64,000 bases of DNA from Halalkalibacter hemicellulosilyticusJCM 9152 (GTDB lineage Bacteria; Bacillota; Bacilli; Bacillales; Bacillaceae_D), in contig NZ_BAUU01000001.1 of NCBI RefSeq assembly GCF_000513115.1, forward strand, positions 184,466 through 248,465. Direction: 5' to 3'. This document shows positions 27,213 to 35,443 of the stretch, one piece after another. The notes below the pieces were generated by a model. The model saw only the letters and a program-made list of their open reading frames with translations. It did no database searches and was not told where the DNA came from. Numbering within the stretch: position 1 is the first letter of the stretch; the number at the start of each line of letters is the position of its first letter. The translations under genes were made by a program, and so were the position numbers.

Positions 27213-27602
27213 ATGGACAGCGAAAAGTCATAGATAGGTCATGTGCTGTATGTGGTTCCTCATTCCTTTATTCGACATTTCGGCTGTAATAGTGGCAAGG
27301 GATTCCTTATTGACATGCGCTTTTTCATGCTTTGAGAGATCAAATCGTGCAACGTGTGTTCCTCGTTCCTCTATTCACTCTGTATTACACTTTTTATTGC
27401 CGTTGCGGTCTCCTCATTCCTCTATTTCGGGTTTTATTCCTTTTTTGGTTCTTGTTTAGCTCAAATAGCGGAATGAGGATTCCGTTTTATTCTCAAGAAG
27501 CGGGTTTTCCAAGATTAGCGGAATGAGGATTCCCTTTGTGTTTGTGTGCTCCTGGTGTTTTCTCCAGTGGGCAGAGGAAAGAAGGTGTAGGTCGAATCGT
27601 TG
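27213..27602. repeat. Long intergenic repeat, copy B
   Basis: Direct-repeat partner of 22421-22900. The unit AGCGGAATGAGGATTCC occurs twice here (27466-27482 and 27517-27533). The 638 nt between mgtE and the histidine kinase hold no supportable gene; open frames on both strands follow the repeat and have no coding character. Confidence 0.75.
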
Positions 27603-27655
27603 CCATCACATCCATAAAAGAAAAATGATTATCACTTCTTCCCGCGATGCTCTTC

Positions 27656-27678
27656 AAAAAAGGCGATATCGCTTTTTT
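27656..27678. terminator. Symmetric hairpin downstream of the histidine kinase
   Basis: AAAAAAGGCGATATCGCTTTTTT contains the palindrome GCGATATCGC between A and T runs, so it can end transcription in both directions. It lies 73 nt beyond the kinase stop codon. Confidence 0.6.
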
Positions 27679-27750
27679 CTTAAGTTTGCCAATACCCACT
27701 ATGCTTTTCCCACATTTAGTGTGGTGACTTTCCATAGCGCGATGGGTCCC

Positions 27751-28893
27751 TTATTCTTCGGTTAAAAGGGGTAACGTTAGCAGAAGGAGAGCATGTTTGT
27801 TTTCAGTTTGCTTTACAGTCATTCTTCCGTTAATGCTCGCTACACGGTCGGCCATTGCTGTTAAACCAAATCCAAATTGAATTTTCTCTGGGCATGTACC
27901 GTTATCCTCTAAACGAAATGTAATGGTATCAGAGTCAATCGTTAGTTGAAAATTAAAAATGGTACTTTGACCATGACGAATTCCGTTTGTTATGCCTTCC
28001 TGTAAGGCGCGATAGATGGTTCGTTCTTGTTCAGGTGTTAAATGTGGCATCGGATCAATGTGAACGTCAATATGAACGCCAGCATTCTTTTTTGTTTCTT
28101 TAATAAGGTTTTGTAAGCTTTGCTCAAAGTCAATAAAGGATTTACGCACATGTAGGGTGTGAATAGCGCGTCTAACATCATCTAAGCTTATTTTAATATG
28201 ATTGTGTACATGATCGAGCTGCTTGAACGCATCATCATGATGATGATATTGAAAAAGCTGCTTGCTTTTTTCGAGACCGACTGACGCTGTCACAAGAGTA
28301 TGTCCAATTGTATCGTGCATTTCCCTAGATAAACGCATTCTTTCCTCAACTAACGCATTCTCTTCTAACTTAATCGCACTTTCTTTTAACTTTTCATAAG
28401 ATTGCTTTAATTCATTTCTTTGGAGTAGAGCTGTTCTAGAAATATAACTAAATCCCCAAAAAAGTCCGTATTCTAAAGATCGAGGGATCACAAAGCTAAT
28501 TTCATAAAAAGGTGGAAACTGATAATGGATGGTCACTCCTGCTACGAAACCAAAGTAACAGATCAGTGAGAAAGGGATACTAAATGTTCGTTTAGATGAA
28601 AAGGCAGCTTCTGACAATAAAACAAAGAAAAAGATTTGCGGGAGGAACGTACCGTCTATGCTTTGTATGAAGAAAGCAAGAGCCCATTGGATAGCAACTA
28701 ATGTTAGGTTTTTAAACGATATATAAGAGAATCGAAGCAAAGAATATCGAATATAATGAATCAGGATAAATCCAAAACAGAGGGTACTTAGTAACATGAT
28801 AGAGTCTTGGTTATCCATCAATAAGCCAAATGTTGAAAAAGTAAGTGCGGTGTATAACACAATGCTGACGATTTTAGCTTGCTTTTGAGACAT
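27751..28893 (-). CDS. Sensor histidine kinase, NarL-partner type (HisKA_3), orphan
   Basis: 380 aa from the ATG at 28893 (AAAAGG upstream; other ATGs at 28902 and 28929). Residues 1-165 hold about six membrane helices, then a coiled coil, the HisKA_3 phosphoacceptor box (EERMRLSREMHDTIGHTLV, His near 205) and a HATPase domain (LQEGITNGIRHG, LEDNG, GFGLTAMADRV). Such kinases work with a LuxR-type response regulator that is normally the next gene; here the long repeat follows instead, so the partner is missing or distant. The signal is unknown. Confidence 0.88.
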   Translation of the reverse strand: MSQKQAKIVSIVLYTALTFSTFGLLMDNQDSIMLLSTLCFGFILIHYIRYSLLRFSYISFKNLTLVAIQWALAFFIQSIDGTFLPQIFFFVLLSEAAFSSKRTFSIPFSLICYFGFVAGVTIHYQFPPFYEISFVIPRSLEYGLFWGFSYISRTALLQRNELKQSYEKLKESAIKLEENALVEERMRLSREMHDTIGHTLVTASVGLEKSKQLFQYHHHDDAFKQLDHVHNHIKISLDDVRRAIHTLHVRKSFIDFEQSLQNLIKETKKNAGVHIDVHIDPMPHLTPEQERTIYRALQEGITNGIRHGQSTIFNFQLTIDSDTITFRLEDNGTCPEKIQFGFGLTAMADRVASINGRMTVKQTENKHALLLLTLPLLTEE

Positions 28894-29077
28894 AATCGAC
28901 ATCCTTTTATAGTTAAGTATAGTGAACATCCTTTATTGTAGAATGTTCCTACTAAAGTGACAAGAGAAAAGTCAGAATATAAAGAATATCTACAAAAAAG
29001 CAAAAATATGATAAACTATGCCTACGCCTTAGTAACTAATAGTTATCATTGACATCAAAGTAGGGGGTAGTAAGTAA

Positions 29078-30865
29078 GTGAAGAAGTTACGATCAATCAA
29101 GGTTAAAATGTTTTTGTTTATGAGTTTATTATTATTGATTCCTCTTCTAATAGTAGGAATCCTTTCTTATCAAAAAACGAATGTATTAGAGCGTGCTGTT
29201 ATTGAAAAGGATGATTTGGAAGAGGTGAATTCTGAATTTTCGGACATATTCAAAGAGTATGAGAGTTTATTAACCGATATTTCAAATATGGAAGAAATGC
29301 AGGTGCCTACAATAGAAGTCGATAGTGAGAATGAAGGGCACCATGCTAATTTACCTAATAGCAATGATCCAAGTAAAACGATATTTTACGAGCAACTTTT
29401 ATCCGAAATTTCATTAGAGCATCCATTTTTAATTAATTTGTATGTTGGAACGGAATTAGGTGAAATGTATTTGGATAATATTCCATCTGAGGATGTCGAT
29501 TTAAGTCAGTATGATCCTAGGGAAAGAGATTGGTATATAGACGCGATAGTGAATAGTGGGTCTATTATTTGGACTGAGCCATATATTGATACAGCAAGTG
29601 GCCAGTCTACGATTACGCTTGCTAATACAATTCGTGATTCTTCAGGTACAGTTATTGGCGTAGCGGGGATGGATTTTGATATGTCGCAGCTAGCAACGAT
29701 GATTAGACATGATATCTTACGCTCAACTATTATAACGACTGTTGTAGCTATTATGATTGGACTAGCATGCATGGTTTTCTTTTTAAACCGTTTTGTTAGT
29801 ACGATTACCCGTGTGAATGAACAAATGGGGAAAATTGCAGAGGGAGATTTGACTGGAGAGAAGCTAGCCTCCAACGGAAATGATGAATTAGCGGAGCTAT
29901 CCCAATCTGTTAACAATATGCAATCTGACCTCACATTAATTGTTGATGGTGTAAAAGGTGCAACCAATCATGTTGATACACAAAGCAAACAACTTACACA
30001 ATTTGCGGTAGAAGTAAAAGAAGGTAGTGAGCAGATCGCAGCGACAATTGAAGAATTATCAAGCGGAGTCGAACGTCAAGCGAGTAGTGCTACAGATGTC
30101 GTAGAAAGAATGAGTCAATTTAATCAAGATATTCATGAAGCGACGAAAGATGGGGAAGAAGTTACTCATCACTCTCATATTGTTCGAAAACTGACGGAAG
30201 AAGGAAGTCTGTATATGTCACGTACAGTTGAACAAATGAAACAAATTGATCGTGTTGTAAGTGATGCTGTTAAAAAGGTTAGAGGGTTGGATGAGAAATC
30301 TCAGGAAATATCAACATTGGTTCAAGTTATAAAAGATGTGTCTGAGCAAACAAATTTATTAGCTTTGAATGCGGCAATTGAGGCTGCACGTGCAGGTGAG
30401 CAAGGGAAAGGCTTTGCGGTTGTAGCAGATGAAGTTCGTAAGTTGGCTGAACAAGTAACTGGTTCAGTTGAGGATATAACGTCTATTGTTAGTACTGTAC
30501 AACTTGAATCAAACGATGTTGCTCGTGCTTTAGAAGATGGTTATCAAACCGTGAATGAAGGAACAACGGAAATAGAGCGGACGAATGGGACATTTAAGCA
30601 AATGAATGAATCGATTACTCAAATGGTTGCGAAAATGGAAGCAATAGCGGAGAAGCTGCACCTATTAACGGAGAATAGCAATGAAGTTGGAACATTTATT
30701 GAAGATATTGCAGCTATCTCTGAACAATCAGCCGCTGGAATTGAAGAAGTATCAGCATCGGCAGAACAATCAAGTGGGGCAATGGAAGAAGTAACAAGAA
30801 GTGCTGATGAGTTAGCGAAATTAGCAAATGATTTAAAAGAGCAAATGAATCGATTCAAATTATAA
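29078..30865 (+). CDS. Methyl-accepting chemotaxis protein
   Basis: 595 aa, GTG start behind a GGGGG site. A membrane helix at residues 11-28, an extracellular Cache-type sensor (residues about 35-205, with [13 protein letters not shown] and GMDF typical of dCache_1), a second helix (about 215-237), HAMP, and a signalling domain with the hairpin tip [20 protein letters not shown] and [10 protein letters not shown]. It passes ligand signals to CheA/CheW. It stands alone. The ligand cannot be deduced, though dCache domains often bind amino acids or small carboxylates. Confidence 0.93.
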   Translation: MKKLRSIKVKMFLFMSLLLLIPLLIVGILSYQKTNVLERAVIEKDDLEEVNSEFSDIFKEYESLLTDISNMEEMQVPTIEVDSENEGHHANLPNSNDPSKTIFYEQLLSEISLEHPFLINLYVGTELGEMYLDNIPSEDVDLSQYDPRERDWYIDAIVNSGSIIWTEPYIDTASGQSTITLANTIRDSSGTVIGVAGMDFDMSQLATMIRHDILRSTIITTVVAIMIGLACMVFFLNRFVSTITRVNEQMGKIAEGDLTGEKLASNGNDELAELSQSVNNMQSDLTLIVDGVKGATNHVDTQSKQLTQFAVEVKEGSEQIAATIEELSSGVERQASSATDVVERMSQFNQDIHEATKDGEEVTHHSHIVRKLTEEGSLYMSRTVEQMKQIDRVVSDAVKKVRGLDEKSQEISTLVQVIKDVSEQTNLLALNAAIEAARAGEQGKGFAVVADEVRKLAEQVTGSVEDITSIVSTVQLESNDVARALEDGYQTVNEGTTEIERTNGTFKQMNESITQMVAKMEAIAEKLHLLTENSNEVGTFIEDIAAISEQSAAGIEEVSASAEQSSGAMEEVTRSADELAKLANDLKEQMNRFKL

Positions 30866-30969
30866 AAAATAAGTAATGAATGTAGGCTTAAACTTAAGCA
30901 CCTGTAAGAGAATATAGTTTTCATCTATGATAAAATGAATGTAAAGTAGATGAAAAAAGGTGAAGTAAC

Positions 30970-31415
30970 ATGCACTTTTCGTCATAAGATACATGGATAG
31001 CTATTCTCTTTTTAGTGACAATTATTATTTGTCTCGTCCCTCCTTTGATTGAGTTTAATGTCATTATGATTATGATTTTATATCCGATTGCATTGGTTGT
31101 TCATTTGGCTTTGGACTACGACTGTTTATACGATTAAGGATGAGTATCTTTTCATTAAATATGGTCCGTTCTTAAAAAAATTAAAATTAAAGATATTCAG
31201 TCTTTGCAAAAGTCGAACTCTTTACATTCAGCTCCGGCATTATCGATGGATCGAATTGAGATGGTTACAATAATTATGATTTTGTATACGTATTTCCACA
31301 AAGGCAGGGTGAGTTTGTTGAACGATTATTAGAAGTGAATGCTAATGTGAATATAGACCATATATTAAAAGAGAGAGAGAGTGGAATCGAGGAAAGGATG
31401 AGACGATGGATTTAA
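30970..31415 (+). pseudogene. Decayed bacterial PH-domain protein (bPH_4/DUF1200-like)
   Basis: Pieces in three frames assemble into one small membrane protein: MHFSS / DTWIAILFLVTIIICLVPP, then WLWTTTVYTIKDEYLFIKYG, then KIKIKDIQSLQKS and SAPALSMDRIEM, then NNYDFVYVFPQRQGEFVERL. This is the bPH_4 pattern. Lesions are a TAA at 30985-30987, a frame change near 31095, a base lost in the A-run at 31172-31180 and another near 31268. Four lesions in 450 nt mark a true pseudogene, unlike the single breaks elsewhere. The end overlaps the nitroreductase start. Confidence 0.7.
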
Positions 31416-31975
31416 AGAAAGCGATTGAAACAAGAAGAAGTATTGGAATTGTTAAGCAGGATCCTGTACCACAGAAATTAATTGAAGAGGCGCTAGATGC
31501 GGCGACATATGCACCGAATCACTATCGGACCGAACCGTGGCGTTTCTTTGTTCTAGAAGGGGATGCAAGGAAGCGTTTCGGTGATGTACTTGCTAAAATT
31601 GCCCAATCAGAAATGAAAGAACCGTTATCAGCAACCGATCAGCTGAAGCTTGAAAGAGAAAAAGAAAAGCCCTTAAGAGCTCCTATAATTATTGCAGTTG
31701 CTGTAGAACCTTCTGATAAAAAGAATGTGATTGTTCAAGAAGAATATGCTGCTGTCGATGCTGCTGTACAAAATATGCTACTTACTCTTCATTCAGCCGG
31801 TCTTGGTGCGGTTTGGCGTACGGGCCCAGTTTGTTATCATGATAAGGTGAAGTCTTTCTTCCGCTTAAGTGAAAAGGGTGATATGATCGGGTTTATTTAT
31901 GTAGGATATCCAGCTATGGAGCCGAAGGAGAAGCCAAAATGTGATTATAAGAAATATACAGAATGGCTGTCGTAA
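31406..31975 (+). CDS. Nitroreductase-family FMN protein
   Basis: 189 aa. FMN-binding nitroreductase pattern: AIETRRSIG near the start, APNHYRTEPWRFFVLEG, a conserved mid-region AAVDAAVQNMLLTLHSAGLGAVWRTG, and GFIYVGYPA near the end. It most resembles the short YdjA-like group. It would reduce nitro compounds, quinones or similar using NAD(P)H. GAGGAAAGGATG lies upstream of the ATG. It follows the decayed PH-domain gene and ends before a family hairpin. Confidence 0.85.
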   Translation: MDLKKAIETRRSIGIVKQDPVPQKLIEEALDAATYAPNHYRTEPWRFFVLEGDARKRFGDVLAKIAQSEMKEPLSATDQLKLEREKEKPLRAPIIIAVAVEPSDKKNVIVQEEYAAVDAAVQNMLLTLHSAGLGAVWRTGPVCYHDKVKSFFRLSEKGDMIGFIYVGYPAMEPKEKPKCDYKKYTEWLS

Positions 31976-32002
31976 GGTAAGCCCCAATGAACAAAGTTTG
32001 TG

Positions 32003-32040
32003 AAGGGCACTGAAAAAGTTGACACTTTTTCAGTGCCCTT
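32003..32040. repeat. Family hairpin repeat after nitroreductase
   Basis: AAGGGCACTGAAAAAGT-TGAC-ACTTTTTCAGTGCCCTT: a perfect 17-bp inverted repeat, the cleanest member of the dispersed family. It sits between converging genes and probably works as a terminator. Confidence 0.85.
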
Positions 32041-32070
32041 CCAGCTGTTGCCGCGAGCATCCCGCAGAAG

Positions 32071-32757
32071 CTAGTATATAGAAGTCATCCATTCAACAAT
32101 ACTTTTATTTTCCTTGTATTTTAAATCTTCAACATTGTGGTGACCGATAATTTCTCCAGCTTTAATGGCAATGACCTCATCAAGAATCGTTTCAATTTCT
32201 TTGATTTCATGAGTAGTTATAATAACAATTTGTTTGTCTAAGTCAATATAAGAAATTAAACCTTTTACTATTGAATCACGCACCATCGGATCAAGGCCAG
32301 AAAGGGGTTCATCCATTAAAATAATTGGGACTTCACGAGCTAATGTTAAAACAATTTTTAGACGACCACGGTTTCCTTTTGATAAATGCTTCAATTTAGC
32401 TTGGCGGTCCAAATTCATAAAATGACGAATTTTCTCTGCCTTTTCTCGATTAAAGTCAGAAAACTGCGTGGCATAAAAATCAATGGTTTGCCCAACGTTA
32501 TAAAAGCCATAATATTCATCAAGCTCAGACAAGTAGGACACATATTTCGCGATGCGGTGGTTAGCTCGTTGCCCGTGAACAAATACGTTTCCTTTTGTCG
32601 GTTGATTAAGACCTGCAATGAGCTTAAGTGTTGTTGACTTCCCACTGCCATTTTCGCCGATAAGGCCAATGATTTTTCCTTGCTTTAATTCCAAGTCGAT
32701 ATTTTTTAATGCTGTTTTCGATAAGAATTTTTTTGTAACACGATCAAATTTAATCAT
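32071..32757 (-). CDS. ABC transporter ATP-binding protein (YtrB/YhcG-like)
   Basis: 228 aa with GENGSGKSTTLKLI, LSKGNRGRLKIVL (signature variant) and IILMDEPLSGLD, and the switch His in ITTHEI. It overlaps the GntR gene by 8 nt and is the third gene of a permease-GntR-ATPase operon. Such GntR/ABC sets in bacilli answer to cell-wall antibiotics or serve in export; the substrate is unknown. Confidence 0.85.
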   Translation of the reverse strand: MIKFDRVTKKFLSKTALKNIDLELKQGKIIGLIGENGSGKSTTLKLIAGLNQPTKGNVFVHGQRANHRIAKYVSYLSELDEYYGFYNVGQTIDFYATQFSDFNREKAEKIRHFMNLDRQAKLKHLSKGNRGRLKIVLTLAREVPIILMDEPLSGLDPMVRDSIVKGLISYIDLDKQIVIITTHEIKEIETILDEVIAIKAGEIIGHHNVEDLKYKENKSIVEWMTSIY

Positions 32758-33136
32758 TTCGTATTCCCCCGTCTAGTTCAGCTAAAAATGCATGCAAGCC
32801 ATTTTCGATCTCAGCGTTTGTATAGCCCATCTCCTGCATTCCTTTTACAAATGCAGAAATTTCCTCTAGCTTCAAGCGTTCTCGCATTTCATGTAAAATC
32901 GTTTCATTTTCCGTTACAAATGTACCTTGACCTCGTCTCGTCTCCACAATTTTCAACCCCTCTAACTCTCGATACGTTCGTTGTACCGTATTTGGATTTA
33001 CATTCGATTGAATGGCTGTTTCTCTAACAGAAGGTAGTTTATCCCCTGGTTGTATATCTCCTCGTAAAATTTGACGGTTGATTCGGTCTGCTAACTGGCT
33101 ATAAATAGGCTTAGATGATTCAAATTCAGTTGTCAT
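32750..33136 (-). CDS. GntR-family regulator (YtrA subfamily)
   Basis: 128 aa: a GntR winged helix (residues about 10-75: PIYSQLADRINRQILRGDIQPG, LPSVRETAIQSNVNPNTVQRTYREL) with only a short C-terminal helical tail (EMGYTNAEIENGL), the mark of the small YtrA type that has no ligand domain. It starts 3 nt after the permease stop. It probably binds the palindrome in its own promoter (33948-33987). Confidence 0.9.
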   Translation of the reverse strand: MTTEFESSKPIYSQLADRINRQILRGDIQPGDKLPSVRETAIQSNVNPNTVQRTYRELEGLKIVETRRGQGTFVTENETILHEMRERLKLEEISAFVKGMQEMGYTNAEIENGLHAFLAELDGGIRND

Positions 33137-33139
33137 TGT

Positions 33140-33933
33140 TTACACCTCGACTTTGCGTTCTAGCAACCAACAGGCTAGTAAGAAGATAGCGATGCTAACG
33201 ATCGTTTCAAATAGGTAGCTACCGATAAATAACGTAAAAGGAGAGCCTTCCATACTTAAATCAACTTGATTTTGCGTTAATTCAAAATCTAATCCCGTTA
33301 CGATTTCTGGAGGGAGAAGGCCCCCCACATTGTTAATGTTTCATAAAAATTAGTCTGTGCGAACCAGCTATAAGCTCGTAAAGTGAGAAAGACGAAAGCA
33401 GCGGTACATACAAAACTAAGAAATCCATTTAAACGAGAGCGGATAGCAAAATGCACCATGGCATATAGCAAAAACCAAACAGCAAAGGATAGGGAAAATA
33501 AAATAATGTGAACACCACCGAAAAGACTAAGGTCAGTTAGGTTTAATAGTGATAATTGATCGTGAAAGTACTCTGCATATTGTGACGAAATGAGAAACGT
33601 GATAAAAACAACGGTTAAGCTTGCACTCATAGAAATGAGACCAGCCGTTACTTTCGCCAGTAAAAGCGAGTAACTAGGAAGAGGATTGTGTAACCATAAG
33701 TGCAATTTCTTCCGTTCGTTGTGTAGGCTCACAAATAGATAGTATATAAGGTAGAAAACGTGCATCATAATAGCTGCAGTAGTAAATATCGTTAACCCTT
33801 CTGCCCCGACATCAGCCCTAGAGCTGAAGTAAAAGACCATTCCTCCTACAACGAGAAATCCTATTAATAACGAAAAAAATGCTATTGCCCCATTATGGAG
33901 CTCTTTTTTTACTAAGTGAAACCAAGCGTTCAT
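33140..33933 (-). CDS. ABC-2-like permease of the GntR/ABC operon (one frameshift)
   Basis: 264 aa after correction, six hydrophobic segments, no similarity strong enough for a name. The open frame changes at a run of six C (33321-33326; G on the coding strand): one further base joins FYETLTMWGG to LLPPEIVTGLDFEL and the last membrane helix. The break is probably a read error. The ATG at 33933 has AAAGGAGG upstream; the open frame before it overlaps the operator. It is the membrane partner of the ATPase at 32071. Confidence 0.75.
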
Positions 33934-33947
33934 AAGTGACGCCTCCT

Positions 33948-33987
33948 TTTGTGTTAGTGTATTAATTATATAGTACACTAATACAAA
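33948..33987 (-). promoter_or_regulatory. Palindromic operator of the GntR/ABC operon
   Basis: TTTGTGTTAGTGTA and TACACTAATACAAA are 14-bp arms differing at one pair, 12 nt apart. The repeat covers the -10 region of the operon promoter, so a bound GntR-type repressor would block transcription. Confidence 0.75.
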
Positions 33988-33998
33988 GGTGGAGTCAA
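33969..33998 (-). promoter_or_regulatory. Sigma-A promoter of the GntR/ABC operon
   Basis: TTGACT (33998-33993), 17-nt spacer, TACTAT with an overlapping TATAAT a few bases on. It is embedded in the palindromic operator. Confidence 0.65.
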
Positions 33999-34070
33999 CA
34001 AAAATTCTCTGACTTGATGTTTTTTAAAGTGGTTTTGGTTTTTTATATTGAAAAGTTTAATTTAAAACAC

Positions 34071-34087
34071 TGTTAGTTATTCTGACA
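34071..34087 (+). promoter_or_regulatory. TnrA/GlnR box of the nas operon
   Basis: TGTTAGTTATTCTGACA fits TGTNA-N7-TNACA exactly. A possible -10 (TATCAT, 34117-34122) puts the box centre about 50 nt upstream of the start site, the usual place for activation by TnrA in nitrogen limitation. Confidence 0.8.
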
Positions 34088-34174
34088 AAGTTGTAGTTGA
34101 ACAAATAGGGATGATCTATCATTTAAGAACGTCTATGCACGAAAAAGAGATCAAAAAAGGTGTGGGAGAAGAGG

Positions 34175-35350
34175 ATGAACTTCAACAAAAAGCAGGCATC
34201 AGCTTTGATATTTGCTACGGTCGCAATGATTGTTTCATTTACAGTATGGTCGGTATTTTCACCAATTGCGAATATGGTTCAGGAACAATATGGTTTATCA
34301 GAAACAGAGAAAAGTTTCCTTATTGTAACACCGATTATTCTAGGGTCGGTTATGCGTATTCCAATTGGAATTGTTGCTGACCGGTTAGGGGCAAGAAAGG
34401 TTTATGCTGTTATCATGGCATTTGCGGTTATTCCGTTAATTGCAGCAGGTTTTGCTCAATCTTATGCAGCGCTTCTTTTTTGGGCTTTCTTAATAGGGAT
34501 GACCGGAACAACCTTTACGATTGCAATCACATATGTAACAAAGTTTTTCCCGAAGGAGCAACAAGGTCTTGCCTTAGGTATTATTGGGATTGGGAATTTA
34601 GGAACGGCGATGGCTGCATTATTCATTCCATCTGTTGTCTATCTCGTTGGCATGAGTTGGATGTTTTGGATCTTGGCTGCTGTTCTTAGTTTGATGACCA
34701 TTATTTTCTGGTTTATGACAGAGGATGCCGATTCAAATCAGAAGTCGCAATCGTTAATGCAATCTCTTTCTGTACTACAATTTAAAGATACGTGGATTTT
34801 ATCTGCTTATTATTTCTTAACGTTCGGTGGTTTTGTTGCATTTGGCTTTTATTTGCCTACACTGTTTCAAGATATGTATCAGCTTTCACCTGTTGTAGCT
34901 GGTTGGTTTGTAGCTGGATTTGTCATCATTGCGACATTAATCCGGCCATTAGGTGGATATTTGGCAGATCGTTTTGGAGCGAATCAAGTGTTGACGTTTC
35001 TATTCGTTGGTATTATAACGATGGCTATTATACTAGCTTTCAGTCTTATGAACTTAGTACTCTTTAGTGTAGCTTGTGGAATCATGGCACTATTGCTAGG
35101 TTCAGGTAATGGAGCAGTCTTTAAGCTAGTACCTGGCGTTTCTCCGAAGCATACAGGTGCTGTTACGGGTGTGGTTAGTGCGGTTGGAGGAGTTGGAGGC
35201 TTTTTTCCTCCGATTGTCATGGGATTTTTTTTGGAAATGACAGGGAGCTATGCGACTGGGTTTTGGTTAATGAGTCTGTTTGCTATAGGCTGTTTACTTG
35301 TTCATATTTACCCTATTGCTATAAAGAAGCAAGTGCTTCGCCGTGCTTAA
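34175..35350 (+). CDS. nasA: Nitrate/nitrite transporter NasA (NarK-type MFS)
   Basis: 391 aa, twelve membrane helices. It has the MFS loop motif (RIPIGIVADRLGARKV), a mirrored one in the second half (RPLGGYLADRFGANQV) and the nitrate signature GSGNGAVFKLVP. The ATG at 34175 has GGGAG 6 nt upstream. It imports nitrate for the reductase encoded next. It is first gene of the nasA-nasB-nasC unit and lies under a TnrA box. Confidence 0.92.
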   Translation: MNFNKKQASALIFATVAMIVSFTVWSVFSPIANMVQEQYGLSETEKSFLIVTPIILGSVMRIPIGIVADRLGARKVYAVIMAFAVIPLIAAGFAQSYAALLFWAFLIGMTGTTFTIAITYVTKFFPKEQQGLALGIIGIGNLGTAMAALFIPSVVYLVGMSWMFWILAAVLSLMTIIFWFMTEDADSNQKSQSLMQSLSVLQFKDTWILSAYYFLTFGGFVAFGFYLPTLFQDMYQLSPVVAGWFVAGFVIIATLIRPLGGYLADRFGANQVLTFLFVGIITMAIILAFSLMNLVLFSVACGIMALLLGSGNGAVFKLVPGVSPKHTGAVTGVVSAVGGVGGFFPPIVMGFFLEMTGSYATGFWLMSLFAIGCLLVHIYPIAIKKQVLRRA

Positions 35351-35443
35351 GAATGTATGTCATATCTTATGACATACATACAGGCAAGAAGAAAAGTACG
35401 TGCGATAATAAAAAGTAACATGAATAATAGCTGGAGGTTTGTT

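Noticed and set aside
27241..27765. Four overlapping ORFs in the long repeat, copy B
   Set aside because: Overlap in several frames and both strands, low-complexity translations, no ribosome sites.
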